IMG/VR virus record: IMGVR_UViG_3300043399_000684
Location: 1-30,781 of that record
From: a virus
DNA length: 30,781 nt
Strand: one strand, 5' to 3'
Part shown: positions 13,227 to 21,764 of the stretch, piece after piece
How positions within the stretch are numbered: position 1 is the first letter of the stretch
Layout of the letters: each line of letters opens with the position of its first letter
Made by a program: the position numbers and the translations under genes
Notes under the pieces: model-generated
Database searches by the model: none
What the model was told of the DNA's origin: nothing
Seen by the model: only the letters and a program-made list of their open reading frames with translations

Positions 13227-14171
13227 ATGGATGAGTCCCAAGCCACCGATGATCAGTCGATAGACCAAGCGGCGGAAGAGTTCGCCGCGTTGCTCGGCGA
13301 AGTCGAGAAAAAGGACGCCCCCGCTGAGCCCGAGAAGGCGGCTCAGCCCGACAAGGCCGAGCCCGAGGAAAAGCCGGCCGAAGAAAACGAGCAGCAAGAA
13401 GGCGATGACGCCCCAGTCATCACGCTTGAGATCGACGGCAAGCAGGTCCAGATGACCGCAAAGCAGGTCGAGGAGGCCTACAAGAGCGGCCTTCGGGACA
13501 AGGACTACAGGCAGAAAACAATGGCGCTTGCGGACGAACGCAAGTCCGCCAGCGATGCCCAGGCCAAGGCCGAGGCAGAGCGATTCCAGCTTGCAGCGCA
13601 ACTCAAGCAGAGCATTGGCCAGCTTGAGGCGTTAACCCAAATCCAGTCGCAATCGGACTGGCAATCCCTGCTAGACAGCGATCCTGTCGAGTATCTGCGC
13701 CAGCAGCATCTCTTTCAACAGAGACAAGCCGCGCTCGCGCAGCAGCGACAGCACATGACCGCCTTGCAGGCACAACACGCGGCCCAACAGCAGGAGCAGC
13801 GAGCCCGCTTTGTCGAGAGTCAGCGAGAAGAAATGCTCGCCAAGATTCCCGCATGGAAGGACGCAGCCAAGGCTAAGGCCGAGATGACGCAACTCGCCGA
13901 GTACCTCAAGACCGAGGGCTACGACGAGCGGGCGCTCGAAGACATCACCGACCATCGTCCGGTCGTCATGGCCCGAAAAGCCATGTTGTACGACCAGATC
14001 ATGAACAAGGCGCAGGCGGCCACGAAGCGGGTGCAAACCCTGCCGACCAAGGTCGAGCGCCCCGGCGTCGGTGAATCCACGCAACTGGACAAGCGCAGTT
14101 CAGCGTACCAGCGCCTTTCCAAGAGTGGAAGGGTGGAGGACGCGGCGGCCTTGTTCGCGCAGATTCTTTAA
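13227..14171 (+). CDS. capsid scaffolding protein
   Basis: 314 residues, very acidic at the N-terminus (Glu/Asp/Ala/Pro rich, 1-65), then VITLEIDGKQVQMTAKQVEEAYKSG and RDKDYRQKTMALADERK, a long Gln/Ala/Glu coiled coil (about 105-220), and a helical, more basic C-terminus (VEDAAALFAQIL). This composition, together with its place directly before the capsid gene, is characteristic of scaffolding proteins that template procapsid assembly and then leave. AAAGG precedes the ATG. Confidence 0.8.
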   Translation: MDESQATDDQSIDQAAEEFAALLGEVEKKDAPAEPEKAAQPDKAEPEEKPAEENEQQEGDDAPVITLEIDGKQVQMTAKQVEEAYKSGLRDKDYRQKTMALADERKSASDAQAKAEAERFQLAAQLKQSIGQLEALTQIQSQSDWQSLLDSDPVEYLRQQHLFQQRQAALAQQRQHMTALQAQHAAQQQEQRARFVESQREEMLAKIPAWKDAAKAKAEMTQLAEYLKTEGYDERALEDITDHRPVVMARKAMLYDQIMNKAQAATKRVQTLPTKVERPGVGESTQLDKRSSAYQRLSKSGRVEDAAALFAQIL

Positions 14172-14181
14172 GGAGCCAATC

Positions 14182-15108
14182 ATGGCTGCACCTACTAATA
14201 CCTTCCTGACCACTGCTGCAATCGGCAACAGGGAAGACCTGACGGACATGATCTATCGGATCACTCCGACATTCACACCGCTTCTGAACTTGGCGGCCAA
14301 AACCAAGGCCACGAACTCGATTCACGAGTGGCAGACCCAAGACCTTGCGGTGGCGGCTGATAACGCCCAGCACGAAGGCGACGATGCTGTGGCGAAGGTC
14401 GTTACCCCGACTGTTCGCTTGTCCAACCGGACTCAGATTTCCAGCAAAACAGTCATCGTTTCCGGCACCCAACAGTCGCAGATGAACCCCGCTGGCCGCA
14501 AAAACGAGATGGGGTATCAAATGGCGATGGCCTCGTTTGAACTCAAGCGGGATATGGAGTTTGGCCTGACGCAAAACAACGTGGCGAGTACCTCCCCGCG
14601 TAGATCGCGCGGGCTGGTCGGCTGGATTGTTGACAACGTTGATACTGGCGCCGGCTACGTCGCTGCCAGCTATACCGGCAACACCGCTCAGACTGACGGC
14701 ACCCTGGCAGCGTTCACCGAGGCTCGCTTCAAGAACGTGCTACAGAAGATCTACACCGCAGGCGGCAGCGCAGACACTGTGATGCTTGGCCCGGCTGCGA
14801 AACAGACCTTCTCGGCGTTTCTTGGCAACAGCACCCGGTTTGACAAGGGCGAAGACCAGAAGCTATACGCATCGGTCGAAATCTACGTGGGCGACTTCGA
14901 CACTGTGACGGCGGTTCCTAACCGCTTCCAGCGCTCGCGTGACGTATTCATCCTGCAATCCGACAAGGTTGCAGTTGCCTATGGCCGCCCGTTCGAGCAG
15001 ATCGATCTTGCCAGGACTGGGGATGCTGACAAGAAGGAAATTATTGTCGAGTACACGCTCGAAGTGCGCGCCCCGAAAGCCCACGGCGCGGTATACGACA
15101 TCCTCTAA
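14182..15108 (+). CDS. major capsid protein (SU10/DUF5309 type, BPP-1-like)
   Basis: 308 residues, starting at the ATG at 14182 behind AAGGAGCC; a longer in-frame extension to 14071 overlaps the scaffold gene and has no binding site. The sequence MAAPTNTFLTTAAIGNREDL, then ITPTFTPLLNLAAKTKATN, NRTQISSKTVIVSGTQ and MDSFELKRDMEF-like helix AMASFELKRDMEFGL matches the SU10-type major head protein family with an HK97-like fold, used by BPP-1-type podoviruses. It is the shell subunit and should be the most abundant virion protein. It is bracketed by terminators at 13187 and 15124. Confidence 0.88.
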   Translation: MAAPTNTFLTTAAIGNREDLTDMIYRITPTFTPLLNLAAKTKATNSIHEWQTQDLAVAADNAQHEGDDAVAKVVTPTVRLSNRTQISSKTVIVSGTQQSQMNPAGRKNEMGYQMAMASFELKRDMEFGLTQNNVASTSPRRSRGLVGWIVDNVDTGAGYVAASYTGNTAQTDGTLAAFTEARFKNVLQKIYTAGGSADTVMLGPAAKQTFSAFLGNSTRFDKGEDQKLYASVEIYVGDFDTVTAVPNRFQRSRDVFILQSDKVAVAYGRPFEQIDLARTGDADKKEIIVEYTLEVRAPKAHGAVYDIL

Positions 15109-15123
15109 AACTGTCGCAACCTG

Positions 15124-15160
15124 AACAGGGCCGGATTAACCCCCGGCCCTGTTTCTTTTT
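15124..15160 (+). terminator. Rho-independent terminator after major capsid gene
   Basis: A perfect 11-base stem AACAGGGCCGG (15124-15134) with CCGGCCCTGTT (15143-15153), an 8-base loop, then TCTTTTT. It lies 16 bases after the capsid stop. Partial termination here would make capsid mRNA more abundant than downstream tail mRNA. Confidence 0.92.
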
Positions 15161-15171
15161 GGGGAAACCGA

Positions 15172-15459
15172 ATGGATATCACCATCGTAACGCCAGGGAC
15201 GCGAGTCGCGTCTGGCGCGGCCTCTGCGGGCGCAGCGCTGCCCAACGACGCATCGGGAACATTACCTCTGCGTATTCGCGTGGCAACCACTGCGGCGGCG
15301 CATTTTCGGATGGGCGCCGGAGCGCAGACCGCGACGACCAACGACATGCTGATCAGTCCGGGCGAGGCTCTCACCTTGTCTGTGCCGCGCGGCATCAACC
15401 AATTCGCCTGCATTCAGGCCTCAACGGGCGGGTTTGTCCAAGTGAGCCCGGTCGAATGA
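15172..15459 (+). CDS. small virion protein following the capsid gene
   Basis: 95 residues, Ala/Thr/Gly rich and beta-predicted (MDITIVTPGTRVASG, PLRIRVATTAAAHFRMGAG, NQFACIQASTGGFVQVSP). GGGGAAA precedes its ATG. Its position next to the capsid gene and its size suggest a decoration or cement protein; this is inferred from context only. It overlaps the next gene by ATGA. Confidence 0.65.
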   Translation: MDITIVTPGTRVASGAASAGAALPNDASGTLPLRIRVATTAAAHFRMGAGAQTATTNDMLISPGEALTLSVPRGINQFACIQASTGGFVQVSPVE

Positions 15460-15743
15460 ACGATATCAAGCCCTATTTCGCCCAGGAAGACGGCAAGGTG
15501 ATTCTCGGTACGGTGCAGGACTGCACCCCAATCGCCGAGCGAGCCAAGCGCTTGCACAACGAAGACTGCCACGGCAGCAGCGAGACGAAGCACGCGATGT
15601 CGCTTCCTCTGGTGATGGTCGAGAAGTACTGCAACGACCATGGCATCACATTCCGTGAATTCATGACCAATCGATCGCATCTAAAATCGGTGCTCCGCGA
15701 CCCCGACCTTAGCCACTTCCGCATTTGGAAGGGCAAGGTGTGA
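15456..15743 (+). CDS. conserved phage protein (95 aa), unknown function
   Basis: 95 residues starting at ATG 15456 within an ATGA overlap; a longer frame in the same phase begins at 15159 but merely shadows the preceding gene. The motif chain ILGTVQDCTPIAERAKRLHN, ETKHAMSLPLVMVEKYC, GITFREFM and DPDLSHFRIWKGKV is one I recognise as widely conserved in podovirus and siphovirus late operons, always near head-tail connector genes. No enzymatic signature. Confidence 0.75.
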   Translation: MNDIKPYFAQEDGKVILGTVQDCTPIAERAKRLHNEDCHGSSETKHAMSLPLVMVEKYCNDHGITFREFMTNRSHLKSVLRDPDLSHFRIWKGKV

Positions 15744-16342
15744 TCTCCGACTACACCGGCCTTCAATCGGCCATCGCCGACTGGATGCACCGGGCCGATC
15801 TATCGGCGCGCATTCCAGAATTCATCGCATTGGCCGAAACGCGCCTGAACGGCGACCTGGAGTCGCGCGAGCTTGAGGTCACATCGCAGGCCACTTTGTC
15901 GGCCGGCGTATCAACACTGGCCGTCCCGCCTGACCTGGTCGAGCTTCGACGCCTGCGCGTGCTCACGGACCCCGTGCGGGTGCTGGTGTACTCAACGCCA
16001 GATCAGATTACCGCTGAGTACGCCTACGCGGCGCCTGGGGCGCCTCGCACATTCACTGTGCTTGGCGGCAGCTTTGAGTTCGCGCCAGTGCCGGATTCGA
16101 ACTACGCGGTCGAACTCATCTACCGGCAGCGGATCACGCCCCTGTCTGCGGGCGCCCCTACAAACGTCATCCTGACGAACTACCCCGATGCGTACCTCTA
16201 CGGCACGCTGGCGGCAGCCCATCCCTATACGCAGGACGACGAGCGGCAGCCGCTGTTTGAAAGCCTGTACTCCAAGGCGGTTGATGCGATCAATTCGATT
16301 GACTGGTGGTCCGGTTCGTCGCTGCGCGTGAGGAATTTGTAA
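15740..16342 (+). CDS. head-tail adaptor protein
   Basis: 200 residues, starting with GTG 15740 in a GTGA overlap, with GGAAGGGCAAGG just upstream. Helical N-terminus YTGLQSAIADWMHRADL, IPEFIALAETRLNGDLESR, then a beta part (VSTLAVPPDLVELRRLRV, GGSFEFAPVPDSNYAVELIYRQ) and a C-terminal helical part (NYPDAYLYGTLAAAHPY). This is the usual layout of the adaptor that joins portal and tail in podoviruses of this group. Its TAATG end starts the tail-fibre gene. Confidence 0.75.
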   Translation: MISDYTGLQSAIADWMHRADLSARIPEFIALAETRLNGDLESRELEVTSQATLSAGVSTLAVPPDLVELRRLRVLTDPVRVLVYSTPDQITAEYAYAAPGAPRTFTVLGGSFEFAPVPDSNYAVELIYRQRITPLSAGAPTNVILTNYPDAYLYGTLAAAHPYTQDDERQPLFESLYSKAVDAINSIDWWSGSSLRVRNL

Positions 16343-17439
16343 TGGGCTTGGAAACTGCAACTTACATCAGCGATCTAAACCCAGCCAACCCGGTGGGGTC
16401 AGACCCGCGCAGTTCGAGCGACGATCACCTCCGTTTGATCAAGTCGGCGATCAAAGCCACCTTCCCGAACATCACTGGTGCGGTCAACCCAACTCAATCG
16501 GCGCTAAACCAGGTGGGCGTTACCCAATCGCCCGGAGACAGCAGCAACTCCCCGGCCAGCACCGCGTTCGTTTCAGCGGCCCTCGCCGCGGCCAGCACCA
16601 ATGGCGCAATGCAATTGCGGGTAGTGACCACGGTGACTGCGACCGCCGCAGCGGGCGAGCATCTGGTGTTGACTAACGTGGCCCAAAGCACGGCCACTCT
16701 GCCTGCTTCGCCAGTTGCGGGCGCGCGGGTGTGGGTGACCTCGGCCAACGGGCTAACGACCAACATCGTCAACGGCAACGGGTCGCTGGTCGAGGATTCG
16801 AGCACCTACACGATCACGCTCGCGGCGGGCACCAGCAAATTCCGCTACGTCAATGGCACCGTAAAGTGGATTGTCGAGGGTGAGCGAGCGCCCCAGAACG
16901 GCGCTGTGCTCGGCAGCACGGCTGGCGCGGCGCTTGGCATTGCCGCTGCGGGGGTCGCAACAACGGCGGCTCGCAGCGACCACGTACACGCCATGCCAAC
17001 CAAGGCAAATATCGGCCTGGGCAGCGTGGACAACACCAGTGACGCGGCAAAGCCCGTCAGCACGGCCCAGCAGGCCGCGCTGAACGGAAAGCTGGATTTG
17101 GCCGGTGGCACGCTCACTGGCGCACTGACCGGCACATCCGCCAATTTCCCCGGGGGTATCACCGGGCCGGCCAAAGAAACCATCGTTGTCGTCAACAGCA
17201 ATAGCACGGCAACAGCGGGACGAACCTACGTATTCAACACGGTGGTCATAGTGCTGCTGCCAGCCACTCCGGCTGATGGCGATTGGGTGGACTTCATCAA
17301 CGGCAATTTCACCACATGCATCGTCGGTCGGAACGGCAAAAACATTATGGGGCTCGGCCAGGATATGACCGTTGACGATGCCTATGCGGCATTCCGTCTG
17401 GTGTTCTCGTCGTCCCTGAATGACTGGAGGCTCAAGTGA
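16342..17439 (+). CDS. tail fibre protein
   Basis: 365 residues, with ATG 16342 behind GAGGAA. The N-terminus MGLETATYISDLNPANPVGS and SSSDDHLRLIKSAIKATFPN is the common virion-attachment start of tail fibres. The middle is Ala/Thr-rich beta repeat material, and the segment IGLGSVDNTSDAAKPVSTAQ followed by LDLAGGTLTGALTG is a classic fibre shaft motif. The C-terminal about 80 residues may be a trimer-forming tip. It should contact the host surface. A GGAGG within its last codons drives the next gene. Confidence 0.82.
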   Translation: MGLETATYISDLNPANPVGSDPRSSSDDHLRLIKSAIKATFPNITGAVNPTQSALNQVGVTQSPGDSSNSPASTAFVSAALAAASTNGAMQLRVVTTVTATAAAGEHLVLTNVAQSTATLPASPVAGARVWVTSANGLTTNIVNGNGSLVEDSSTYTITLAAGTSKFRYVNGTVKWIVEGERAPQNGAVLGSTAGAALGIAAAGVATTAARSDHVHAMPTKANIGLGSVDNTSDAAKPVSTAQQAALNGKLDLAGGTLTGALTGTSANFPGGITGPAKETIVVVNSNSTATAGRTYVFNTVVIVLLPATPADGDWVDFINGNFTTCIVGRNGKNIMGLGQDMTVDDAYAAFRLVFSSSLNDWRLK

Positions 17440-18041
17440 GCGCAATTTCTCAGTTCTTCGGTGGTGGCGGCGGCCCTAAGCGCGTTACGACCTACACCTC
17501 TGGTACGGGTACACATACCACGCTTGCAGGCTCGAATTCTATGCGCGTCACGTTGGTGGGCGGCGGGTCTGGCGGCGGCACTACATCGGGCGGCGGCGGT
17601 GGTGCTGCGAATCAATTTGTTCTTACGTCGCTGCTGTCTAGCTATTCCTACTCGATTGGCGCAGGAGGCGTTGGGGGCAGCGGGACTGGCGGTGCGGGTG
17701 GCAGCACGAAGTTTGGCCCATTGGGGGCGGCGGGCGCCATCGTTAACACCGGCTCGGGCGGCTCGGGCGGCGTCAGTATGGGAGGGGCCGGCGTCAGCGG
17801 CGGTCAAGGCTCAGGCAGTGCGGGGAGCAACGGCGCGGATGCGGGCGGCGCGCCGTCTGCAACGTCTGGCGGCGGTGCTGCGCCCTATGGCGGCGGCAAT
17901 TCGCTCTACGGTGTGGGTGGCGCAGGTAATGGCGCTGGCGCAGGTTCTGCTGGCACAGGCTACGGCGCTGGGGGTGGTGGTGGCAGCAGCGGGGCGCATG
18001 GCAACGGCTCAGGCGGACTGATCGTGGTAGAGGAATTCTGA
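17436..18041 (+). CDS. glycine-rich tail-fibre adhesin-like protein
   Basis: 201 residues starting with GTG in a GTGA overlap and preceded by GGAGG. About half of residues 40-195 are glycine, in runs such as GGGSGGG, GAGGVGGSGTGGAGG and GTGYGAGGGGGSSG, ending SGGLIVVEEF. This resembles polyglycine type II sandwich adhesins known from T2/S16-type gp38 fibre tips and glycine-rich domains at fibre ends. Directly after the fibre gene, it probably forms the receptor-binding tip, with specificity in the loops between glycine helices. Confidence 0.7.
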   Translation: MSAISQFFGGGGGPKRVTTYTSGTGTHTTLAGSNSMRVTLVGGGSGGGTTSGGGGGAANQFVLTSLLSSYSYSIGAGGVGGSGTGGAGGSTKFGPLGAAGAIVNTGSGGSGGVSMGGAGVSGGQGSGSAGSNGADAGGAPSATSGGGAAPYGGGNSLYGVGGAGNGAGAGSAGTGYGAGGGGGSSGAHGNGSGGLIVVEEF

Positions 18042-18472
18042 TGCGCTACGCCCAAATCCAAAACGGCACAGTCTCCAACGTCATCGAATCGGCCGCCGAC
18101 CCCGGTGCGCCGTGGGTGGCTTGCGGCAACGCTGGCCCAGGCTCAGCCTATGACGGCGCCAACTTCACGGCGCCCGCACAAGTCAATTCTCGGCACATTA
18201 CAAAACTTGCATTCCGCCAGCGCTTCACAAAAGCTGAACGGACAGCGATTGAAATAGCGAGTTTGGACGACCCTGCGGCCACCTTGTTTGCCCGACAACA
18301 AGCCGCTTTTATCCGCGCATCGCAAGAGGATTTGCGGGTTGCGAACTACATTGATCTCGACCGGACCGACACGCGGGCTGGCGTAATTTCGATGGAAGCA
18401 GCCGGGCTGCTTGCCGCAGGCCGCGCGCTTCAAATTCTGGATGCTCCGATCCAGCCAGCGGAGCGCGGATGA
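18041..18472 (+). CDS. tail-fibre-associated protein (assembly/chaperone-like)
   Basis: 143 residues. The N-terminus MRYAQIQNGTVSNVIES, then WVACGNAGPGSAYDGANF, is the short beta module often seen at the start of fibre-associated and fibre assembly proteins. The C-terminal half (ERTAIEIASLDDPAATLFAR, GVISMEAAGLLAAGRALQIL) is helical. It lies immediately after the adhesin (TGATG coupling) and before the NlpC/P60-like gene (ATGA). The role is inferred from position. Confidence 0.6.
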   Translation: MRYAQIQNGTVSNVIESAADPGAPWVACGNAGPGSAYDGANFTAPAQVNSRHITKLAFRQRFTKAERTAIEIASLDDPAATLFARQQAAFIRASQEDLRVANYIDLDRTDTRAGVISMEAAGLLAAGRALQILDAPIQPAERG

Positions 18473-18897
18473 AGGTCGCCCTCTACAAAGGCACGCGCCC
18501 GGGCGCAGCCGGCCTCTACAACCGCGCTATCCGGGCGGTGACGGGGCAGCAGTACAGCCACGTCGAACTTGTGTTTTCGGACGGCATGAGCGGCTCGTCG
18601 AGCTTTATGGACGGCGGCGTGCGGCTCAAGCCGATCAACTACACCACGCAAGCGAATTGGGACTTCATCGATTTGCCCGAGGGCCGGTTTAATGAAGCGG
18701 CCGCGCGAGAGTGGTTCCATGTGCACGCGCGGCAGGGTTACGACTTGCCCGGCGCTTTCCATTTCTTCCTGGCTTTGTTTCCCGACGACCCGAACCTTTG
18801 GTTCTGCAATGAGGCGGTCGGGGCTTCGCTCGGTATCGAGCATCCGGCGATGTACCACCCCGGCACCTTTGCCGCGTTGGTTCGGAGCATGGCGTGA
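18469..18897 (+). CDS. permuted NlpC/P60-like papain-fold protein
   Basis: 142 residues. H31 in QQYSHVELVF and C113 in NLWFCNEAVG are arranged His-before-Cys, as in circularly permuted NlpC/P60 enzymes (YaeF/YiiX/LRAT type). Between them are WDFIDLP and YDLPGAFHFF, typical of this phage family. It may hydrolyse peptide, lipid or amide bonds during entry, or act on a host component; the substrate cannot be read from sequence. It sits between the fibre genes and the tail hub, with ATGA and GTGA overlaps. Confidence 0.65.
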   Translation: MKVALYKGTRPGAAGLYNRAIRAVTGQQYSHVELVFSDGMSGSSSFMDGGVRLKPINYTTQANWDFIDLPEGRFNEAAAREWFHVHARQGYDLPGAFHFFLALFPDDPNLWFCNEAVGASLGIEHPAMYHPGTFAALVRSMA

Positions 18898-20453
18898 GCC
18901 CGACCGTCAAAACGGTTCCGCTGCTTGGCATCAACAAAGACATTTCGGCGAATGAAACACCCATCGGCGCGATCACAGATGCGTCCAATGTGCGGTTCCG
19001 TGAGGGAGCGGCTGAATTGTTTCAAGGGCAGACCGACGCCTACCCCACAGCGCCCATCGCGCCTGTTTCCACCTTCCCGGTGCGGATCGGGACGGCTCGC
19101 TACTGGATTGCGCTGTCGCTCAACAAGGCCTATTGCGTTACAGGCTCGCCGGCCACCTGGACCAACATTACGCGGCAGACGGCGAGCATTGATGTGGATT
19201 ACTCGGCCAGTCTCGATACGCTGTGGAACGGCGGCATCCTTAACGGCGTACCGATTCTGAACAACGGCACCGATGTGCCGCAAATGTGGTCGCCAGTCGC
19301 AACTTCGCAGAAATTGCAGGCGCTATCGGCCTGGCCCGCCAACGTCACGGCGCGCGTGATGCGGCCGTATCGAAACTATATGTTCGCGTTCGACGTGACG
19401 AAGGCGGGAACCCGCTACCCGCATCGCGTGAAATGGAGCCACCCAGCAGACCCGGGCACCGTCCCGGTGAGTTGGGATGAAACGGACGCTACTAAGGACG
19501 CCGGCGAGTTCGACTTGGACGGCGCCGGGTTCGTGGTCGATGCGCTGCCGCTGCGGCAAAACCTGGTCGTTTACAAAGAGAGCAGCACCTACCTGTGCAG
19601 CATTGCCAGCGCGCCTGCGTTTTTTAATTTCCAGCTTCTTTTCAGCGCGTCTGGAATGCTGTCGGCCGACTGCGCAGTCGAAATCGACGGCTCGCATGTG
19701 GTGCTCACCAGCAACGATGTAATCCGCCACGATGGCATATCGGTGCAGTCCATCGTTGACAAAGCAACGCGACGCTGGCTTTTCCAGAACATCGATAGCA
19801 CGGCCTACGACCGCTGCTTTGTGACCAAGAACGTGTATTTCAACGAGGTCTGGGTGTGCTTCCCGGAGCTTGGACAAACGCGCTGCACCAAGGCGCTGGT
19901 CTACAACTACAAAGACAACGCGATCAGCTTTCGCGATCTACCTGGTGTCACGTCGGCCAACACAGGCTTGGTGGACGAAGGCGCGTCGGAGACCTTCGAC
20001 AGCGCGGCCGGCACGTTCGATAGCGACGTGGCGCCCTACAACCAAAACGAATTCGGCGCTCAGCTCACCCGTACGATGATGTGCGCCCCTGACAGGCCGG
20101 CGCTGGTGTTGGCTGACAGCACAACGCAGTACTTCGGGGAGAATATCCCCGGCTATGTCGAGCGAACCGGAATCAGCCTGGACGCGCCGAATCAGGTAAA
20201 GACGATCAAGCGGCTGCGCCCAAGAATTCGCGCCACCGCAGGGTCGATCATGACCTTCAAGGTGGGCTCGCATATGGACCTGTACGGCCCCGTCACCTGG
20301 AGCGCGCCAGTCACCTATCGCGTGGGCCAAGACTTCACGGTAGACGCTTTTGCGTCTGGTCGGTTCCTTGCTTGGCGCATGGAATCTTCGTCGTCTTACG
20401 GGTGGCGAATGGACGGCCTGGACCTGGAATTCACTGCCAGAGGAGGGTATTGA
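18894..20453 (+). CDS. tail hub / nozzle beta-propeller protein (P22 gp10-like)
   Basis: 519 residues, beginning with GTG in a GTGA overlap behind GGAG. Start motif LLGINKDISANETPIGAITD and ASNVRFREGAAEL followed by many beta blades (VKWSHPADPGTVPVSW, LVVYKESSTYLCS, GMLSADCAVEIDGSHVVLTS). This is the pattern of podovirus tail nozzle or stabilisation proteins. It should form the hexameric channel through which DNA leaves the particle. Confidence 0.75.
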   Translation: MSPTVKTVPLLGINKDISANETPIGAITDASNVRFREGAAELFQGQTDAYPTAPIAPVSTFPVRIGTARYWIALSLNKAYCVTGSPATWTNITRQTASIDVDYSASLDTLWNGGILNGVPILNNGTDVPQMWSPVATSQKLQALSAWPANVTARVMRPYRNYMFAFDVTKAGTRYPHRVKWSHPADPGTVPVSWDETDATKDAGEFDLDGAGFVVDALPLRQNLVVYKESSTYLCSIASAPAFFNFQLLFSASGMLSADCAVEIDGSHVVLTSNDVIRHDGISVQSIVDKATRRWLFQNIDSTAYDRCFVTKNVYFNEVWVCFPELGQTRCTKALVYNYKDNAISFRDLPGVTSANTGLVDEGASETFDSAAGTFDSDVAPYNQNEFGAQLTRTMMCAPDRPALVLADSTTQYFGENIPGYVERTGISLDAPNQVKTIKRLRPRIRATAGSIMTFKVGSHMDLYGPVTWSAPVTYRVGQDFTVDAFASGRFLAWRMESSSSYGWRMDGLDLEFTARGGY

Positions 20454-20698
20454 TGCGCTACGAATTCAAGATGCCGCCCGCCGACCCAAAGAGCCTTCCA
20501 GCTTATTTGTCGGAGGAGTTCTCTCGTGTGCAGCAAGCCTTCGTGCAGCCGGCAGAAATGATCCTGTTGAAGTCGGTCAACGTCGCGCCGTCGAAGGCGC
20601 GCGATGGAATGGTTTTGCTCGCTAGCGGCGCCTGGAACCCAGGCAGCGGCCCCGGCTACTACGGCTATCGCGCTGGGGCGTGGAGGTTCCTCGGATGA
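20453..20698 (+). CDS. short tail-region protein (81 aa)
   Basis: 81 residues, ATG 20453 in a TGATG overlap behind AGAGGAGGG. Features: MRYEFKMPPADPKSLPAYLS, EEFSRVQQAFVQPAEM, and an aromatic/glycine end (NPGSGPGYYGYRAGAWRFLG). Small proteins like this often follow the hub gene. Function is unknown. Confidence 0.7.
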   Translation: MRYEFKMPPADPKSLPAYLSEEFSRVQQAFVQPAEMILLKSVNVAPSKARDGMVLLASGAWNPGSGPGYYGYRAGAWRFLG

Positions 20699-21129
20699 GT
20701 GAAGTCATTGAGCGCCCGCAGGCCGAATTGGCGACGCAAGAAATACGAGACCGGATTGCGCACTTCGAGGCGGCTATGGGGACGGTCGAGCATTGCGGCC
20801 CCGAGGGCTTCGACACCGAGCATGTTTTCACCCCAGGGGTTTATATCCGGACGATTCGAATCCCCGCAGGCACTGTGCTGGTAGGGCGGATTCACAAGGA
20901 GGAGCACCTCAATCTCTTGCAGGCCGGGACCATCACTGATTTCAGCCAAGACGGCCTTTGTACTTACAGCGCTCCCGCAATGCTGGTTGGGAGCAAAGGC
21001 GTCAAACGTGTGGGCTACGCGCACACAGACGTAATTTGGACAACTGTTCACCACAACCCGGACAACGTGACTGACCCAGAAAAGATTCTGGATGTCATCA
21101 CGGTGCCAAGTTATGAGGATTTAGTATGA
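20695..21129 (+). CDS. cupin-like phage virion-region protein
   Basis: 144 residues from ATG 20695 (ATGA overlap; GGAGG nine bases upstream; a GTG at 20680 is less likely). Residues about 42-120 look like a cupin barrel: FTPGVYIRTIRIPAGTVLVG, HKEEHLNLLQAGTITDFS, YSAPAMLVGSKGVKRVGYAH, TTVHHNP. Such small cupins are frequent beside podovirus tail and ejection genes, and their role is not known. Confidence 0.7.
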   Translation: MSEVIERPQAELATQEIRDRIAHFEAAMGTVEHCGPEGFDTEHVFTPGVYIRTIRIPAGTVLVGRIHKEEHLNLLQAGTITDFSQDGLCTYSAPAMLVGSKGVKRVGYAHTDVIWTTVHHNPDNVTDPEKILDVITVPSYEDLV

Positions 21130-21761
21130 GCGCAGCGATCATTGCAACTGTTGGGGCTGCGGCCATCGGAGCGATGAACGCGCCAGATGGTCCGTCGCAA
21201 ACATCGACCAACCAGGCCGATCCTCGTTTTAACAAGTTGCTGTATGGAAGCGACAACCAAAGCGGGCTGATGGGCGCGGCGGCTGACTGGTACAAGCGCA
21301 ACAAGTCGGGCATGAACCCGCAAATGTTGCAGGCGTTGAACGATCAGTTTTCCACGCTCAGCGATCCTGGCTTGAAAGCGGGCTATCAGCAAATCCAGAA
21401 CCTGGGGCTTGGCCTGATGGGATCGCCGGTTGCGAGCAATCCGTTCACTGGCGGCGGAACTCTGATGGCGCCTGGCTTGCAGCAGTCAAGCGTGGTTCGA
21501 CAGGCTCCGGCGAACTCTCTGTTGCAGCAGCCCGGGGAACGGCAAACCGGAGGGTTGCTCGGCGGGCCGTTTGCCATGCCCGAGGTGGGCGGGTTTGATG
21601 CCAAACCAGTAGACCCGAAGCCGGTAGACCCCTACGCAAGTTCGTTCCTTGACCCTTACCAGCAGCAAATTCAGGACTACTGGAAAAAGGTCGCGGAAGG
21701 CACGATGACGCCCGAGGACTCGGCCAAATTCAACAGCTTGACAATGCGCAACGCGGGGTAA
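21126..21761 (+). CDS. putative internal virion / ejection protein
   Basis: 211 residues. A hydrophobic N-terminus (AAIIATVGAAAIGAM, about 3-17) is followed by polar, Gln/Gly/Pro-rich sequence and a repeated KPVDPKPVDPY segment. The helical C-terminus FLDPYQQQIQDYWKKVAEG resembles internal virion proteins that leave the head with the DNA. First of four consecutive ejection-type genes. Assigned by context and composition. Confidence 0.6.
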   Translation: MSAAIIATVGAAAIGAMNAPDGPSQTSTNQADPRFNKLLYGSDNQSGLMGAAADWYKRNKSGMNPQMLQALNDQFSTLSDPGLKAGYQQIQNLGLGLMGSPVASNPFTGGGTLMAPGLQQSSVVRQAPANSLLQQPGERQTGGLLGGPFAMPEVGGFDAKPVDPKPVDPYASSFLDPYQQQIQDYWKKVAEGTMTPEDSAKFNSLTMRNAG

Positions 21762-21764
21762 ATC

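Noticed and set aside
16306-18041. Diversity-generating retroelement as in BPP-1
   Set aside because: No reverse transcriptase gene, no template/variable repeat pair and no Mtd-like C-type lectin end is visible near the fibre genes.
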